64,000 nt of DNA from Micromonospora sp. NBRC 110009 (lineage in GTDB: Bacteria; Actinomycetota; Actinomycetes; Mycobacteriales; Micromonosporaceae): contig NZ_CP130427.1 in NCBI RefSeq assembly GCF_030518795.1, positions 6,324,001 to 6,388,000 on the forward strand. The letters are read 5' to 3'. The notes beneath the pieces were generated by a model, which saw only the letters and a list, made by a program, of their open reading frames with translations, did no database searches and was not told the DNA's origin. Positions 35,285-43,207 of the stretch are shown piece by piece (position 1 is the stretch's first letter; the number at the start of each line of letters is the position of its first letter). Position numbers and translations under genes: made by a program.

Positions 35285-35439
35285 GCATCCTGCCGCCCGA
35301 CCAGCGCATCTCCAACTACCACCAGCAGCGGGGCAGCCCGCGGCTCACACCCAGGCAGCGCCGGCGCGTCGAGCACAAGCAGGCGAAGCTGCAGCGGCTG
35401 ACCGGGCAGCGCCCGCAGGCCCGGGGGCCTGGACGCTGA
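35281..35439 (+). CDS. 52-residue basic protein coupled to the S4-like gene
   Basis: The ATG at 35281 overlaps the S4-like gene's stop as ATGA and follows GGAGGGAG. The product is rich in Arg, Gln and Lys with no hydrophobic stretch (P-R-Q-R-R-R-V-E-H-K-Q-A-K-L), as expected for an RNA-binding or ribosome-associated peptide. Co-translation with an S4 paralogue supports a ribosomal or RNA role. No family is recognised. Confidence 0.7.
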   Translation: MSILPPDQRISNYHQQRGSPRLTPRQRRRVEHKQAKLQRLTGQRPQARGPGR

Positions 35440-35451
35440 GTCGACGACAAC

Positions 35452-35482
35452 GGTGGCGGTCGCCGCGAGGGCGGCCGCCACC
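35452..35482. terminator. Hairpin between the S4-like pair and the GNAT gene
   Basis: Arms GGTGGCGGTCGCC (35452-35464) and 35470-35482 pair with a single mismatch around a 5-nt loop, between two converging genes. Confidence 0.7.
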
Positions 35483-35488
35483 GCGCGC

Positions 35489-36022
35489 TCAGCCCTGCCC
35501 GGGCGCCGGGGCGGTGATCGCCCACCGTTCGTGGTCCCGCCACGCGCCGTCGATGAACAGGTAGTCCGGGGAGAAGCCCTCCAGCCGGAAACCGAGCCGC
35601 TCGGCCAGCCGCTTGGACGGCTCGTTGCCGGGCTGGATGTTCGCCTCCAGCCGGTGCAGCCCGAGCGCGGTGAAGGCGTGCGCGATGACCAGGCGGACGC
35701 CGGCCGAGGCGTGTCCGGTGCCGGCGTACGGCAGGAAGGCGGCGTAGCCGAGGTAGCCGCCGCGCAGGGCGCCCATGACGATGCCGCTGATGTTCGCGTA
35801 GCCGGCGATCTCCCCGGTGGCCCGGTCGCAGAACAGGTACCCCGGGCTGGCCCGTCCCCGGATCTTGCGCAGGTACGCGGCGTACTTCTCCGGGTCGTCC
35901 GGGGCGGCGAGCCACGGGTGGTGCAGTTCCCGGCTGCGTCGGGCGGCGGCGATGAACTCGGCCTCGTCGGCCGGGCGCGGGCGCCGGATGCCGACCCGGC
36001 CGTCGGTACGCAGATATCTCAC
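35489..36022 (-). CDS. GNAT-family N-acetyltransferase (RimJ/RimL type)
   Basis: 177 residues, a single GNAT domain. R-P-R-P-A-D-E-A-E-F near the start, the I-A-G-Y-A-N-I-S strand, the acetyl-CoA pyrophosphate-binding region G-T-G-H-A-S-A-G, and the terminal L-G-L-H-R-L-E-A-N-I-Q-P-G-N-E-P-S pattern identify the RimJ/RimL subgroup. That subgroup acetylates N-termini of ribosomal proteins, but many members act on antibiotics or small amines. GTG at 36022 with GAGG nearby is the start. It is divergent from the MFS leader region, so the two may share regulation. Confidence 0.9.
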   Translation of the reverse strand: MRYLRTDGRVGIRRPRPADEAEFIAAARRSRELHHPWLAAPDDPEKYAAYLRKIRGRASPGYLFCDRATGEIAGYANISGIVMGALRGGYLGYAAFLPYAGTGHASAGVRLVIAHAFTALGLHRLEANIQPGNEPSKRLAERLGFRLEGFSPDYLFIDGAWRDHERWAITAPAPGQG

Positions 36023-36089
36023 GGTGCCTCACTCTCGGCCACCCACCCGGCCGGTGTCCAACCGGGTCGCGCCCGCGCTCGGCGTCCCC

Positions 36090-36095
36090 TACCGT
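36090..36095 (+). promoter_or_regulatory. Candidate -10 (TACCGT) for the MFS leader transcript
   Basis: TACCGT lies 14 bp before a strong GGGAGG ribosome site (36109-36114) that serves the first leader ORF. It would give an mRNA with a leader of about 290 nt before the MFS start. Confidence 0.45.
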
Positions 36096-36120
36096 GGGCC
36101 CGGACGACGGGAGGTCGATC

Positions 36121-36186
36121 ATGAGGATTGCTCCGCTCGGCACGGTGCTGGTTTCCGCTTCGCCGCTGGGGGCCACGGTGTCCTGA
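36121..36186 (+). CDS. 21-residue leader peptide 1 upstream of the MFS transporter
   Basis: ATG at 36121 with GGGAGG six bases upstream, one of the best ribosome sites in the window. The peptide begins M-R-I-A-P-L-G-T-V and is Leu/Val/Ala/Ser-rich. It ends 204 bp before the transporter. Short, well-translated ORFs ahead of drug exporters commonly act as attenuation sensors for ribosome-blocking compounds. That role is inferred from position only. Confidence 0.5.
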   Translation: MRIAPLGTVLVSASPLGATVS

Positions 36187-36321
36187 TCCGGGCCGTCGGC
36201 GCTCCCCCGCCGCTCCCCCGACACCTCCTTCCTCGCCGCGAAGCGATCAGGTGACCCGCCCCGCGCGGGTCCCCCGTCCTGGCGTGCGTACGCCACCACA
36301 TCGCTTCCGAGGGAGTTCCTC

Positions 36322-36393
36322 GTGTTTCCGGAGATCCCGTCCGGGCGCCCTGCCGCGCCCGGACCACGTGTCCCTGTCCGGTGGCCGGCATGA
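36322..36393 (+). CDS. 23-residue leader peptide 2, coupled to the MFS transporter
   Basis: GTG at 36322 with GAGGGAG at 36309-36315 opens a 23-codon Pro/Arg-rich frame (starts with F-P-E-I-P after the initiator). Its TGA at 36391-36393 overlaps the transporter ATG as ATGA. A 10-bp hairpin lies inside this ORF. The transporter itself lacks a ribosome site, so its translation probably depends on reading of this leader. Confidence 0.5.
   Translation: MFPEIPSGRPAAPGPRVPVRWPA
36339..36364 (+). promoter_or_regulatory. 10-bp hairpin within leader ORF 2 (possible attenuator)
   Basis: GTCCGGGCGC (36339-36348) and GCGCCCGGAC (36355-36364) form a perfect stem with a 6-nt loop, 26 nt before the MFS start. 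A second, weaker stem (GACCCGC/GCGGGTC, 36253-36271) lies between the two leader ORFs. Competing structures of this kind suit translational or transcriptional attenuation. Confidence 0.5.
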
Positions 36394-37619
36394 CGGCCAC
36401 CGCTTCCGCCGGCCGGCTCGGCCGGGACTTCCACCGTCTCTGGGCCGCCAACGCGGTCTCCAACCTGGGCGACGGCGTCACCATGGTGGCCGGCCCGTTG
36501 CTGGTCGCGTCGCTCACCAGCGACCCGGCCGCGGTGGCCGCCGCGACGCTCGCCCCACAGCTGCCCTGGCTGCTGTTCTCCCTGGTCAGCGGCGCACTCG
36601 CGGACCGCGTCGACCGGCGTCGGCTGATCATCGGGGTCAACCTCGGCCGGGGGCTGGTCCTGGCCGCACTGGCCGGCGCGGTGCTCGCCGGGGTGGCCAC
36701 CGTGCCACTGATCTGTCTGGCGTTCCTCCTCACCGGCATCGGCGAGACCCTGGCGGACACCGCGTCCGGGGCGCTGCTGCCCTCGGTGGTCCCGCCGGAG
36801 CGGCTGGAGCAGGCCAACAGCCGGCTGTTCGCCACCTTCGTGGTGGGCAACCAGTTCGCCGCGAAGCCGCTCGGCGCGTACCTGTTCGTCCTGGCGGCGG
36901 CGCTGCCGTTCGGGCTCGACGCGGCCACCTTCGGGCTCGCCGCGCTGCTGGTGGCCCTGCTCCGCTGGCGGCCGGTGCCGGCCGCGCCGCCGCGGGTGGC
37001 GGACGGCGGCCGGCAGGGCGGGCTGCGAGCGGAGATCATCGCCGGGATACGCGGGCTCTGGCGCGTGCCCGTGCTCCGCATCCTGGCGGTCTGCATCGCG
37101 GTGATGAACGTGGCATTCTGCGCGGCGTTCGCGGCGTTCGTGCTCTACGCCCGGCAGCGGCTCGGCCTCTCCCCGATCGGGTACGGCGTCCTGCTGACCG
37201 CCTCGGCGCTCGGCGGGCTGGCCGGCAGCGTCCTGGCGACCCGGCTGCGCGCCCGGTTCGGCACCCCGGCGCTGCTGCGCCTCGGGCTCCTCATCGAGGT
37301 CGGACTCCAGGTGGTGCTGGCCGTCACCCGGCAGCCCTGGGTGGCCGGCGCGGCGCTGGCGGTCTGGGGCGTGCACACCATGGTCTGGGGCGTGCTCGTG
37401 GTGTCGCTGCGGCAGCGACTCGTGCCCGACGAGTTACGCGGCCGGGTGAACAGCGTGTATTCCCTGGCCGACCTGGGCGGGGCGGCGGTCGGCACGGCGC
37501 TCGGTGGCGTCGTCGCCCGGGCCACCGGGAGCGTGCTGGCCCCGTTCTGGCTGGCGGCCGCCGCGCTGGCGCTGCTCACCACGCTGGTCTGGCGGCGGCT
37601 GGCCGACACCGACGGCTGA
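36390..37619 (+). CDS. MFS transporter (drug-exporter-like)
   Basis: 409 residues, twelve predicted membrane helices. The first cytoplasmic loop has the MFS motif as G-A-L-A-D-R-V-D-R-R-R; N-A-V-S-N-L-G-D-G-V in helix 1 and the R-G-R-V-N-S-V-Y loop before helix 11 are typical of the enterobactin-exporter/MdfA-like subgroup of actinobacterial MFS exporters. The ATG at 36390 overlaps the stop of a 23-codon leader; a GTG at 36381 in frame is the alternative. The two leader ORFs and hairpins upstream suggest induction by a translation inhibitor. The substrate is not inferable. Confidence 0.88.
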   Translation: MTATASAGRLGRDFHRLWAANAVSNLGDGVTMVAGPLLVASLTSDPAAVAAATLAPQLPWLLFSLVSGALADRVDRRRLIIGVNLGRGLVLAALAGAVLAGVATVPLICLAFLLTGIGETLADTASGALLPSVVPPERLEQANSRLFATFVVGNQFAAKPLGAYLFVLAAALPFGLDAATFGLAALLVALLRWRPVPAAPPRVADGGRQGGLRAEIIAGIRGLWRVPVLRILAVCIAVMNVAFCAAFAAFVLYARQRLGLSPIGYGVLLTASALGGLAGSVLATRLRARFGTPALLRLGLLIEVGLQVVLAVTRQPWVAGAALAVWGVHTMVWGVLVVSLRQRLVPDELRGRVNSVYSLADLGGAAVGTALGGVVARATGSVLAPFWLAAAALALLTTLVWRRLADTDG

Positions 37620-37800
37620 CCGCCGGCCGCCGGTGGGGAGGGCGCCCGGTCTCCCCACCGGCGTCCCATGTGTCCTGGCTCACAACCGAATCTCCGCCTC
37701 TCGGTCACCTCTCCGTCACGTCGACGTCGCTCCGCCGACGGTTGGCTCCACCAGCGTGGTGTCGCGCCGGAGAGGCCGGCCGACCAGCGGAGGGCCAGCA

Positions 37801-39414
37801 GTGGGACACGACGAGGCGACGACGCCGCCGCGCCGCGGCCGGATCGTCATGCTCGTCGACAACAAGGTCGAGGGCGACTCCCGGGTGCAGAAGATCGCCC
37901 GGTCCGCCGCCGAGGCCGGCTGGGACGTGACCCTGCTCGGCCGCTCGCCGGACGAGGTGGGCCGCAGCTGGCGGCTCGGCGCGGCCGAGGTCCGGCTACT
38001 GCCGGTGCCGGACCTGCTGGACCGCCGCCGGCACGAGTTCCGCCGGGCATGGCTGCGCTGGCCGCTGGCGTACCGACCGGGGGGTATCGCCGAGCAGCGG
38101 GCCCAGTGGGTCCGCGCCTGGCAGGCCGACCTGACCTTCCGGTCCGCGCTGCTCGAGCGGCGCGCCGCCACCGGCGAACTGGGCGGGGCCGCGCTGCGGC
38201 GGGCCCGCAGGGCGCTACGGCTGGGCGACACGGCCGCCCACGTGCTGGACCGCTGGGTGTGGCTGCGGACCAAGATGCTGAACCGGGTCCGGTACGGCCG
38301 GAAGTTCCGCAGCCCGTGGGACCGGGCGTACACGCTCTTCTGGCAGCTCGTACGGGGTGACCGGGCGTGGCGGCGACTGGAGCCGGGGCTGTGGGACTAC
38401 GAACTGGCCTACGGCCCCGAGGTCGACCGGCTGCGCCCCGACCTGATCCACGCCCACGACTTCCGGATGCTCGGCGTCGGCGCCCGCGCCAAGGTCCGCG
38501 CCGCCGCCGAGGGCCGGCGGGTCGCGCTGGTCTGGGACGCCCACGAGTTCCTGCCCGGGATCAAGCCGTGGCGCGACCACGCCCGCTGGCTGCCCGCGCA
38601 CCGGGCGCACGAGCGGGAGTACGCCCCGTACGCCGACGCGGTCCTCACCGTCTCGGCCGACCTGGCCGCGCTGCTGCGCCGGGAGCACCGGCTGCCGGCG
38701 ACCCCGGACGTGCTGCTGAACGCCCCGGCCGTGGAGCACCGCCCGGCCGACGCCACGCCCGCGCCGGAGCTCCGAGTGGAGTGCGGTGTCGGCCCGGACG
38801 AGCCGTTGCTGGTCTACAGCGGCGCGGCGGCCCCGCAGCGCGGCCTGGACACGCTGGTCGAGGCCCTGCCCCGGCTGCCGGGGGTGCACGTCGCGCTGGT
38901 GGTCAACCCGGCGCTGCGCTACGTCGAGCGGCTCGCCGAGCGGGCCGCCCGCCTCGGCGTCGCCGATCGGCTGCACGTGCTGCCGTACGTCCCGCACTGG
39001 CAGGTGGTGCCGTTCCTGTCCGGCGCCGACGTCGGCGTCATCCCGATCCACCGCTGGCCCAACCACGAGATCGCGCTGATCACCAAGTTCTTCGAGTACG
39101 CACACGCCCGGCTGCCGGTGGTGGTCAGCGACGTGCGCACCATGGCCGGCGCCGTCCGGGAGACCGGCCAGGGCGAGGTGTTCCGGGCCGGCGACGTCGA
39201 CGACTTCGTCCGTGCGGTCCGCGCCGTGCTGGCCGACCCCGCCCGGTACCGCGCCGCGTACGACCGGCCGGGCCTGCTCGCCGGCTGGACCTGGCAGGCC
39301 CAGGCCGAGGCGCTGGAGGCCGTGTACCGCCGGCTGCTGCCCGACGCGGCGACCTCGGCCATCCCCGACACCGTGGCGCCCGACCCGCCGACCCCACGAG
39401 GAGCGCTTCGATGA
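37801..39414 (+). CDS. GT4-family glycosyltransferase
   Basis: 537 residues. A GT-B fold: the N-terminal Rossmann half starts R-I-V-M-L-V-D-N-K-V-E-G-D-S-R-V, with D-L-I-H-A-H-D-F-R-M and W-D-A-H-E-F-L-P further in. The C-terminal half has L-L-V-Y-S-G-A-A-A-P-Q-R-G and the nucleotide-sugar-binding region H-E-I-A-L-I-T-K-F-F-E-Y. There is an unusual ~130-residue helical insertion (about 75-205, Arg/Leu-rich). GTG at 37801 with GGAGGG upstream is the start. It overlaps the next glycosyltransferase gene by ATGA. The pair probably builds part of a cell-surface glycan or teichoic-acid-like polymer. Confidence 0.9.
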   Translation: MGHDEATTPPRRGRIVMLVDNKVEGDSRVQKIARSAAEAGWDVTLLGRSPDEVGRSWRLGAAEVRLLPVPDLLDRRRHEFRRAWLRWPLAYRPGGIAEQRAQWVRAWQADLTFRSALLERRAATGELGGAALRRARRALRLGDTAAHVLDRWVWLRTKMLNRVRYGRKFRSPWDRAYTLFWQLVRGDRAWRRLEPGLWDYELAYGPEVDRLRPDLIHAHDFRMLGVGARAKVRAAAEGRRVALVWDAHEFLPGIKPWRDHARWLPAHRAHEREYAPYADAVLTVSADLAALLRREHRLPATPDVLLNAPAVEHRPADATPAPELRVECGVGPDEPLLVYSGAAAPQRGLDTLVEALPRLPGVHVALVVNPALRYVERLAERAARLGVADRLHVLPYVPHWQVVPFLSGADVGVIPIHRWPNHEIALITKFFEYAHARLPVVVSDVRTMAGAVRETGQGEVFRAGDVDDFVRAVRAVLADPARYRAAYDRPGLLAGWTWQAQAEALEAVYRRLLPDAATSAIPDTVAPDPPTPRGALR

Positions 39415-41084
39415 CCGCCCCCGACGTCAGCGTCATCGTCCCGGTCTACAACACCCTGCCCTACCTGCGGCGCTGCCTGGACTCCCTGCTGCGGCAGACC
39501 ATCGGCCACCAGCGGATAGAGGTGGTCGCGGTGGACGACGGCTCCACCGACGGCAGCGGCCGGCTGCTGGACCGGCTCGCCGCCCGCCACCCCGGCACGA
39601 TCAAGGTGGCCCACCAGCCCAACTCCGGCGGCCCGGCCGCCCCCTGCAACCGGGGCCTGGAACTGGCCACCGGCCGGTACGTCTTCTTCCTCGGCTCCGA
39701 CGACCACCTGGGTCCGGAAGCCCTGGAACGGCTGGTCGCCGCCGCCGACCGGTACGGCTCCGACGTCGTGCTCGGCAAGGTCGTCGGGGTCAACGGCCGA
39801 CACGTCTTCTCCGACGTGTTCGCCGGCGGCAACGCCGCCGACGTGGACCTGTACGACTCCGCCCTGCCCTGGTCGCTGGCGAACACCAAGCTGTTCCGCC
39901 GGGAGCTGGTCGACCGGCACGGGTTGCGTTTCCCGGAGGACATGCCGGTCCTCAGCGACCAGCCGTTCACCCTGGCCGCGTGCTACCACGCCCGCCGGAT
40001 CTCCGTGCTCGCCGACTACGACTACTACCACGCGGTCCGCCGGCTCGACGCCCGCAACATCACCTACCACAGCCGGGTGGAGAAGCGGATGGTCAGCGTG
40101 GAGCGGCTGTTCGCGTTCGTGGCCGAGCTGATCCCGGCCGGGCCGCGCCGGGACGCGGTGCTGCGCCGCCACGTCGGGCTGGAGCTGGCCAACCTGGTCG
40201 GCGACGACTTCCGCCGGCTGGACCGGGCCGAGCAGGAACGGGTGCACGCGGTGGTCCGCCGGCTGGTCGAGCGGCACGTCACCGACGGGCTGCGGGACCG
40301 GCTGGACATCGAGGCCCGGCTGCGGCTCGGCGCGGTCACCACGGGCGGGGTCGACGAGCTGCTCGCCGTCATCGACCAGGACGCCGAACGGGGGGTGCCG
40401 CCGACCGTGGTGGCCGGCGAGCGCTGGCACGCCGGCTACCCGGGCACGGGCGCCGGCGACTGGGCCGACGTGACCGAGGTACGCGCCCACTGGCTGGCCA
40501 AGCTGGACACCGTCGAGGTGAGCTGGGAGGGCGGGCACACCCTGGCGGTGACCACGCGCAGCCCGTACCCCCGCTTCGCCGCCGAGGCCGGGCCGGTGCG
40601 GCTGGTCGCCGGGCAGGTCACCGGCACCACCCTGCTGGACGCGACCGATCCGACCGGCCGGACCGTCCGCACCGACTTCCCGGTCGAGCGGCTCCTCGCC
40701 GGCAGCGCGCACACCGGCCAGCGCCACCCGGTCCGGGCCGAGGTGACCGGCACGCACGGCCGGGGCAGTGCGCCGGTCCGCGCGCCGCGGCTGGCTGCCG
40801 GCCGTCCCCGGCTGCTGCGGCACGGCAGCCGGCTGTACGGGGTGGCCGCCACCGTCGACCCGCGCAGCGGCCAGCTCGTCCTGTCGGTGGTGCCGGTGAC
40901 CGTGGGCCAGCTGGTCAGCCGGTTGCGCCGCCGCCTGCGGCGGACCGGGGCGCAGGTCTCCCGCCCGGTCCCCACCCCGGTGCCGGAGACCCGGCCGGCC
41001 GGCTCCCCCGCGCCGGTCACCACCCCGACCAACCACGCCGAACCGACCCCGGCCCAACTCGGCCAGCTCACCAGCACGTCCTGA
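39411..41084 (+). CDS. Family 2 glycosyltransferase with C-terminal TarS/TarP-like extension
   Basis: 557 residues. The N-terminal GT-A domain has V-S-V-I-V-P-V-Y-N-T, V-D-D-G-S-T-D-G-S, F-F-L-G-S-D-D-H-L (metal-binding D-D, with Ser instead of the usual Ala) and V-L-S-D-Q-P-F-T near the catalytic base. The sequence H-Q-P-N-S-G-G-P-A-A-P-C-N-R-G resembles polymer-modifying GT2 enzymes such as wall-teichoic-acid GlcNAc transferases. The C-terminal ~220 residues are beta-rich and end in a Pro/Thr-rich tail. The ATG at 39411 overlaps the upstream GT4 gene, with GAGGAG for translation. A long inverted repeat follows. The polymer acceptor is inferred, not shown. Confidence 0.88.
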   Translation: MTAPDVSVIVPVYNTLPYLRRCLDSLLRQTIGHQRIEVVAVDDGSTDGSGRLLDRLAARHPGTIKVAHQPNSGGPAAPCNRGLELATGRYVFFLGSDDHLGPEALERLVAAADRYGSDVVLGKVVGVNGRHVFSDVFAGGNAADVDLYDSALPWSLANTKLFRRELVDRHGLRFPEDMPVLSDQPFTLAACYHARRISVLADYDYYHAVRRLDARNITYHSRVEKRMVSVERLFAFVAELIPAGPRRDAVLRRHVGLELANLVGDDFRRLDRAEQERVHAVVRRLVERHVTDGLRDRLDIEARLRLGAVTTGGVDELLAVIDQDAERGVPPTVVAGERWHAGYPGTGAGDWADVTEVRAHWLAKLDTVEVSWEGGHTLAVTTRSPYPRFAAEAGPVRLVAGQVTGTTLLDATDPTGRTVRTDFPVERLLAGSAHTGQRHPVRAEVTGTHGRGSAPVRAPRLAAGRPRLLRHGSRLYGVAATVDPRSGQLVLSVVPVTVGQLVSRLRRRLRRTGAQVSRPVPTPVPETRPAGSPAPVTTPTNHAEPTPAQLGQLTSTS

Positions 41085-41114
41085 AACCCCTCCCCCCGCC
41101 CCGGTCCAGCCGAG

Positions 41115-41172
41115 TTGATCAAGAGGTTTGCGTCGGGAACGGCCCGGTCCGCGACGCAAACTCCTTGATCAG
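41115..41172. terminator. Long imperfect inverted repeat between converging genes
   Basis: Arms of about 20 bp (41115-41134, containing TTGATCAAGAGG, and 41153-41172) pair except at one end position and a 2-base swap in the middle, around an 18-nt spacer. It lies between the GT2 and methyltransferase stops. Its AT content is far higher than its surroundings, which is unusual for a terminator here and suggests a dispersed repeat element. Confidence 0.65.
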
Positions 41173-41192
41173 CACGAAGCGGGGCCGCGGGG

Positions 41193-42050
41193 TCAGTCGT
41201 CGCGGGTGAAGTGCCAGACGATCGCGGCGGGGGTGCCGGTGTAGGCGGCATCGGCGGCGTCGGGGCACCAGCGGCGGGCCGGCGGGCCGCCGGCCTCGTC
41301 GCCGGGCGGCCAGCCGGGCTCGGCGCAGCCGCGTACCCGGAAGCCGGCCGGGAGCGCGGCGGCCAGGTGGTCGGCGGCACCCCGACGGTACGCGGGCAGC
41401 ATGCCCACCCGGCCGTCCGGGCCGGCGGCGTGGGCCACCCCGCCCAGGTAGAGCGAGAGCAGGTGGACGTCGGAGACCACCAGGTGCCCGCCCGGCCGCA
41501 GCACTCGGGCGAACTCGGCCAGCACCGCCGGCAGTTCTGCCACGTGGGCGAGCGCCAGCCCGCACACCACCAGGTCGAACGCGCCCTCGGGGACGGGCAG
41601 CGCGCACAGGTCGCCGACCAGAAACTCCGCCCCCGGCACCTTGGCCCGCGCCCGGTCCAGCATCTCGGGTGAGCTGTCGACGCCGGTCACCACGTGCCCG
41701 CGCCCGGCCAGGTACGCGGCGTGCCGCCCGGTGCCGCAGGCCGCGTCGAGCGCCCGCCCGGGCGGCAGCCCGTCGAGGATCGCCCTGACCACCGGTTCCT
41801 CCACCTCGACCAACGGATTGCCCGGCTGGTCGTAGGTGGACGCCCAGGTGCGGTAGCCGTCGACCGTGCCGAGCGGGCCCCGCTCCACCCCGCCACCGAG
41901 GGTCGGGCCCGCCTCGTCGAGGAGCCGGCGGACCTCGGCGAGCCGGGCCTCGACGAAGGCCCGGTCCAGCCCGTCGTCGCCCGCGGTGGCCCGCAGCAGC
42001 GCCACCCCCTCCAGCCCGAGCAGGAACGCCAGCGGATGCAGGTAGGTCAT
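41193..42050 (-). CDS. SAM-dependent methyltransferase (UbiE/COQ5-type)
   Basis: 285 residues. The core methyltransferase fold follows a ~95-residue helical N-terminal region: A-L-D-A-A-C-G-T-G-R-H-A (motif I), V-T-G-V-D-S-S-P-E-M-L (acidic loop), D-L-V-V-C-G-L-A-L-A-H-V and V-L-R-P-G-G-H-L-V-V-S-D. The motif set fits type 11 methyltransferases that act on small molecules or quinones. The ATG at 42050 lies 8 nt after TAGCGT on the same strand, so it is probably leaderless. It converges with the glycosyltransferase pair across an inverted repeat. The substrate is unknown. Confidence 0.88.
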   Translation of the reverse strand: MTYLHPLAFLLGLEGVALLRATAGDDGLDRAFVEARLAEVRRLLDEAGPTLGGGVERGPLGTVDGYRTWASTYDQPGNPLVEVEEPVVRAILDGLPPGRALDAACGTGRHAAYLAGRGHVVTGVDSSPEMLDRARAKVPGAEFLVGDLCALPVPEGAFDLVVCGLALAHVAELPAVLAEFARVLRPGGHLVVSDVHLLSLYLGGVAHAAGPDGRVGMLPAYRRGAADHLAAALPAGFRVRGCAEPGWPPGDEAGGPPARRWCPDAADAAYTGTPAAIVWHFTRDD

Positions 42051-42058
42051 GTCGCCGG

Positions 42059-42064
42059 ACGCTA
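42059..42064 (-). promoter_or_regulatory. Leaderless-type -10 (TAGCGT)
   Basis: On the minus strand TAGCGT ends 8 nt before the ATG at 42050; no ribosome site is visible. Confidence 0.55.
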
Positions 42065-42134
42065 GACCCCCGACTGCCTCGCGGCGACCCGATATCCACC
42101 GGCGCCGTTCGGGTCGGGGAGCCGCCAGCGAGCC

Positions 42135-42428
42135 TCAGAGTGGGCGGGGGAAGGGCTGGTCGAAGGGCATCGGCACCTCGAGGAAGGTGGCGCCGCGCAG
42201 GTCCAGCCAGGCCCGGTCGGGGGCGCGGACGAGCCGCAGCATCACCTCCGAGCAGGCCGGGCAGCGTCCGATCAGGCCGGGCGCGTGCGAGAACACGTGC
42301 ATCCCGGCCATCGGACCGGTCATCCCGCAGTTGTCGCAGCGTCCGGTGGCGGCGCTCAGGTCCACGGCGAAGAGTTCCCGCAGCGGCCCGTCGAGCATGT
42401 TGCCGTCCAGGTAGGACAGGTCGGTCAT
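42135..42428 (-). CDS. DUF6510 zinc-ribbon-like protein
   Basis: 97 residues. Two Cys pairs, C-D-N-C and C-P-A-C, about 26 residues apart, predict a zinc ribbon; the N-terminal L-D-G-N-M-L-D-G-P-L-R-E-L-F matches DUF6510. It lies 16 bp after the flavin reductase gene, in the same order as the sulfite-oxidase-like/reductase/DUF6510 sets of other actinobacteria as I recall them. The ATG at 42428 follows GAGGA. It may be an assembly factor or electron-transfer accessory. The function is not established. Confidence 0.8.
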   Translation of the reverse strand: MTDLSYLDGNMLDGPLRELFAVDLSAATGRCDNCGMTGPMAGMHVFSHAPGLIGRCPACSEVMLRLVRAPDRAWLDLRGATFLEVPMPFDQPFPRPL

Positions 42429-42444
42429 GTGTCCTCCTCGCTCG

Positions 42445-43206
42445 TCACCCGGTGGGGCCGAAGCGTTCGGTCTTCACCCGTCGGGTCGGATGGCCCAGCC
42501 CCACCAGTGCGTCCGCCACGGTCTCCACGAAGCCGGTGGGGCCGCACACGTAGCAGAGGGGTTCCAGCTCGGGTGGCCAGCCGTGGCTGTTCACGTCGGC
42601 CAGGCTGATCCGGTGCGGCTCGCCGCGCCAGCCCGCCGGCGCCTGCCGGGTGTACACGAACGCCACGTCCAGGCCCTGGTCGTCGCGGGTCCGGCGGCGC
42701 AGCTCGTCGGCGTAGAACACGTCTTCGGGGGTGCGCACCGAGTAGATCAGCCGGAACGGCGCCCGGCTGCCGGCGGCACGGCGGGCCCGGACCATCGCCA
42801 TCAGCGGCACCACTCCGGAGCCGCCGGCCACCAGGAGCACCGGTGCGGTCTCCTCGGTCCGCCAGACGAACCAGCCGCCGACCGGGCCGCGCACCTCCAC
42901 CGGGTCGCCCTGCGCCCACACGTCGATGAGGTACGGCGACACCTCCCCGTCCGGTACCCGCTGCACGCTCAGCTCGACCCGGTCACCTTCGGCCGGCGCC
43001 GCCAGGGAGTACGACCGGGCGGCCTGGTAGCCGTCGGCGGCGGTGAGCCGGACGTCGACGTGCTGCCCGGGCAGGTGCCCCGGCCAGCCGGGCACCTCCA
43101 GGACCAGCGTCTGCGCGGTCGGGGTCTCGACCCGCCGCTCGACGAGGCGGGCAACCTGCCAGGTCAGCGGCGCGGCGACCCGGCCCGCCGTCGTGGGCGC
43201 GCCCAC
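42445..43206 (-). CDS. Ferredoxin/flavodoxin-NADP reductase-like flavoprotein
   Basis: 253 residues. FAD-binding R-S-Y-S-L-A lies near residue 65; NAD(P)-binding L-V-A-G-G-S-G-V-V-P-L near 130 and V-C-G-P-T-G-F-V near the C-terminus complete the FNR pattern. There is no iron-sulfur domain, so it should pass electrons between NAD(P)H and a separate carrier. The GTG at 43206 follows the molybdopterin oxidoreductase stop by 1 bp, so the two are co-translated. It most likely supplies or removes electrons for that molybdoenzyme. Confidence 0.88.
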   Translation of the reverse strand: MGAPTTAGRVAAPLTWQVARLVERRVETPTAQTLVLEVPGWPGHLPGQHVDVRLTAADGYQAARSYSLAAPAEGDRVELSVQRVPDGEVSPYLIDVWAQGDPVEVRGPVGGWFVWRTEETAPVLLVAGGSGVVPLMAMVRARRAAGSRAPFRLIYSVRTPEDVFYADELRRRTRDDQGLDVAFVYTRQAPAGWRGEPHRISLADVNSHGWPPELEPLCYVCGPTGFVETVADALVGLGHPTRRVKTERFGPTG

Positions 43207-43207
43207 C

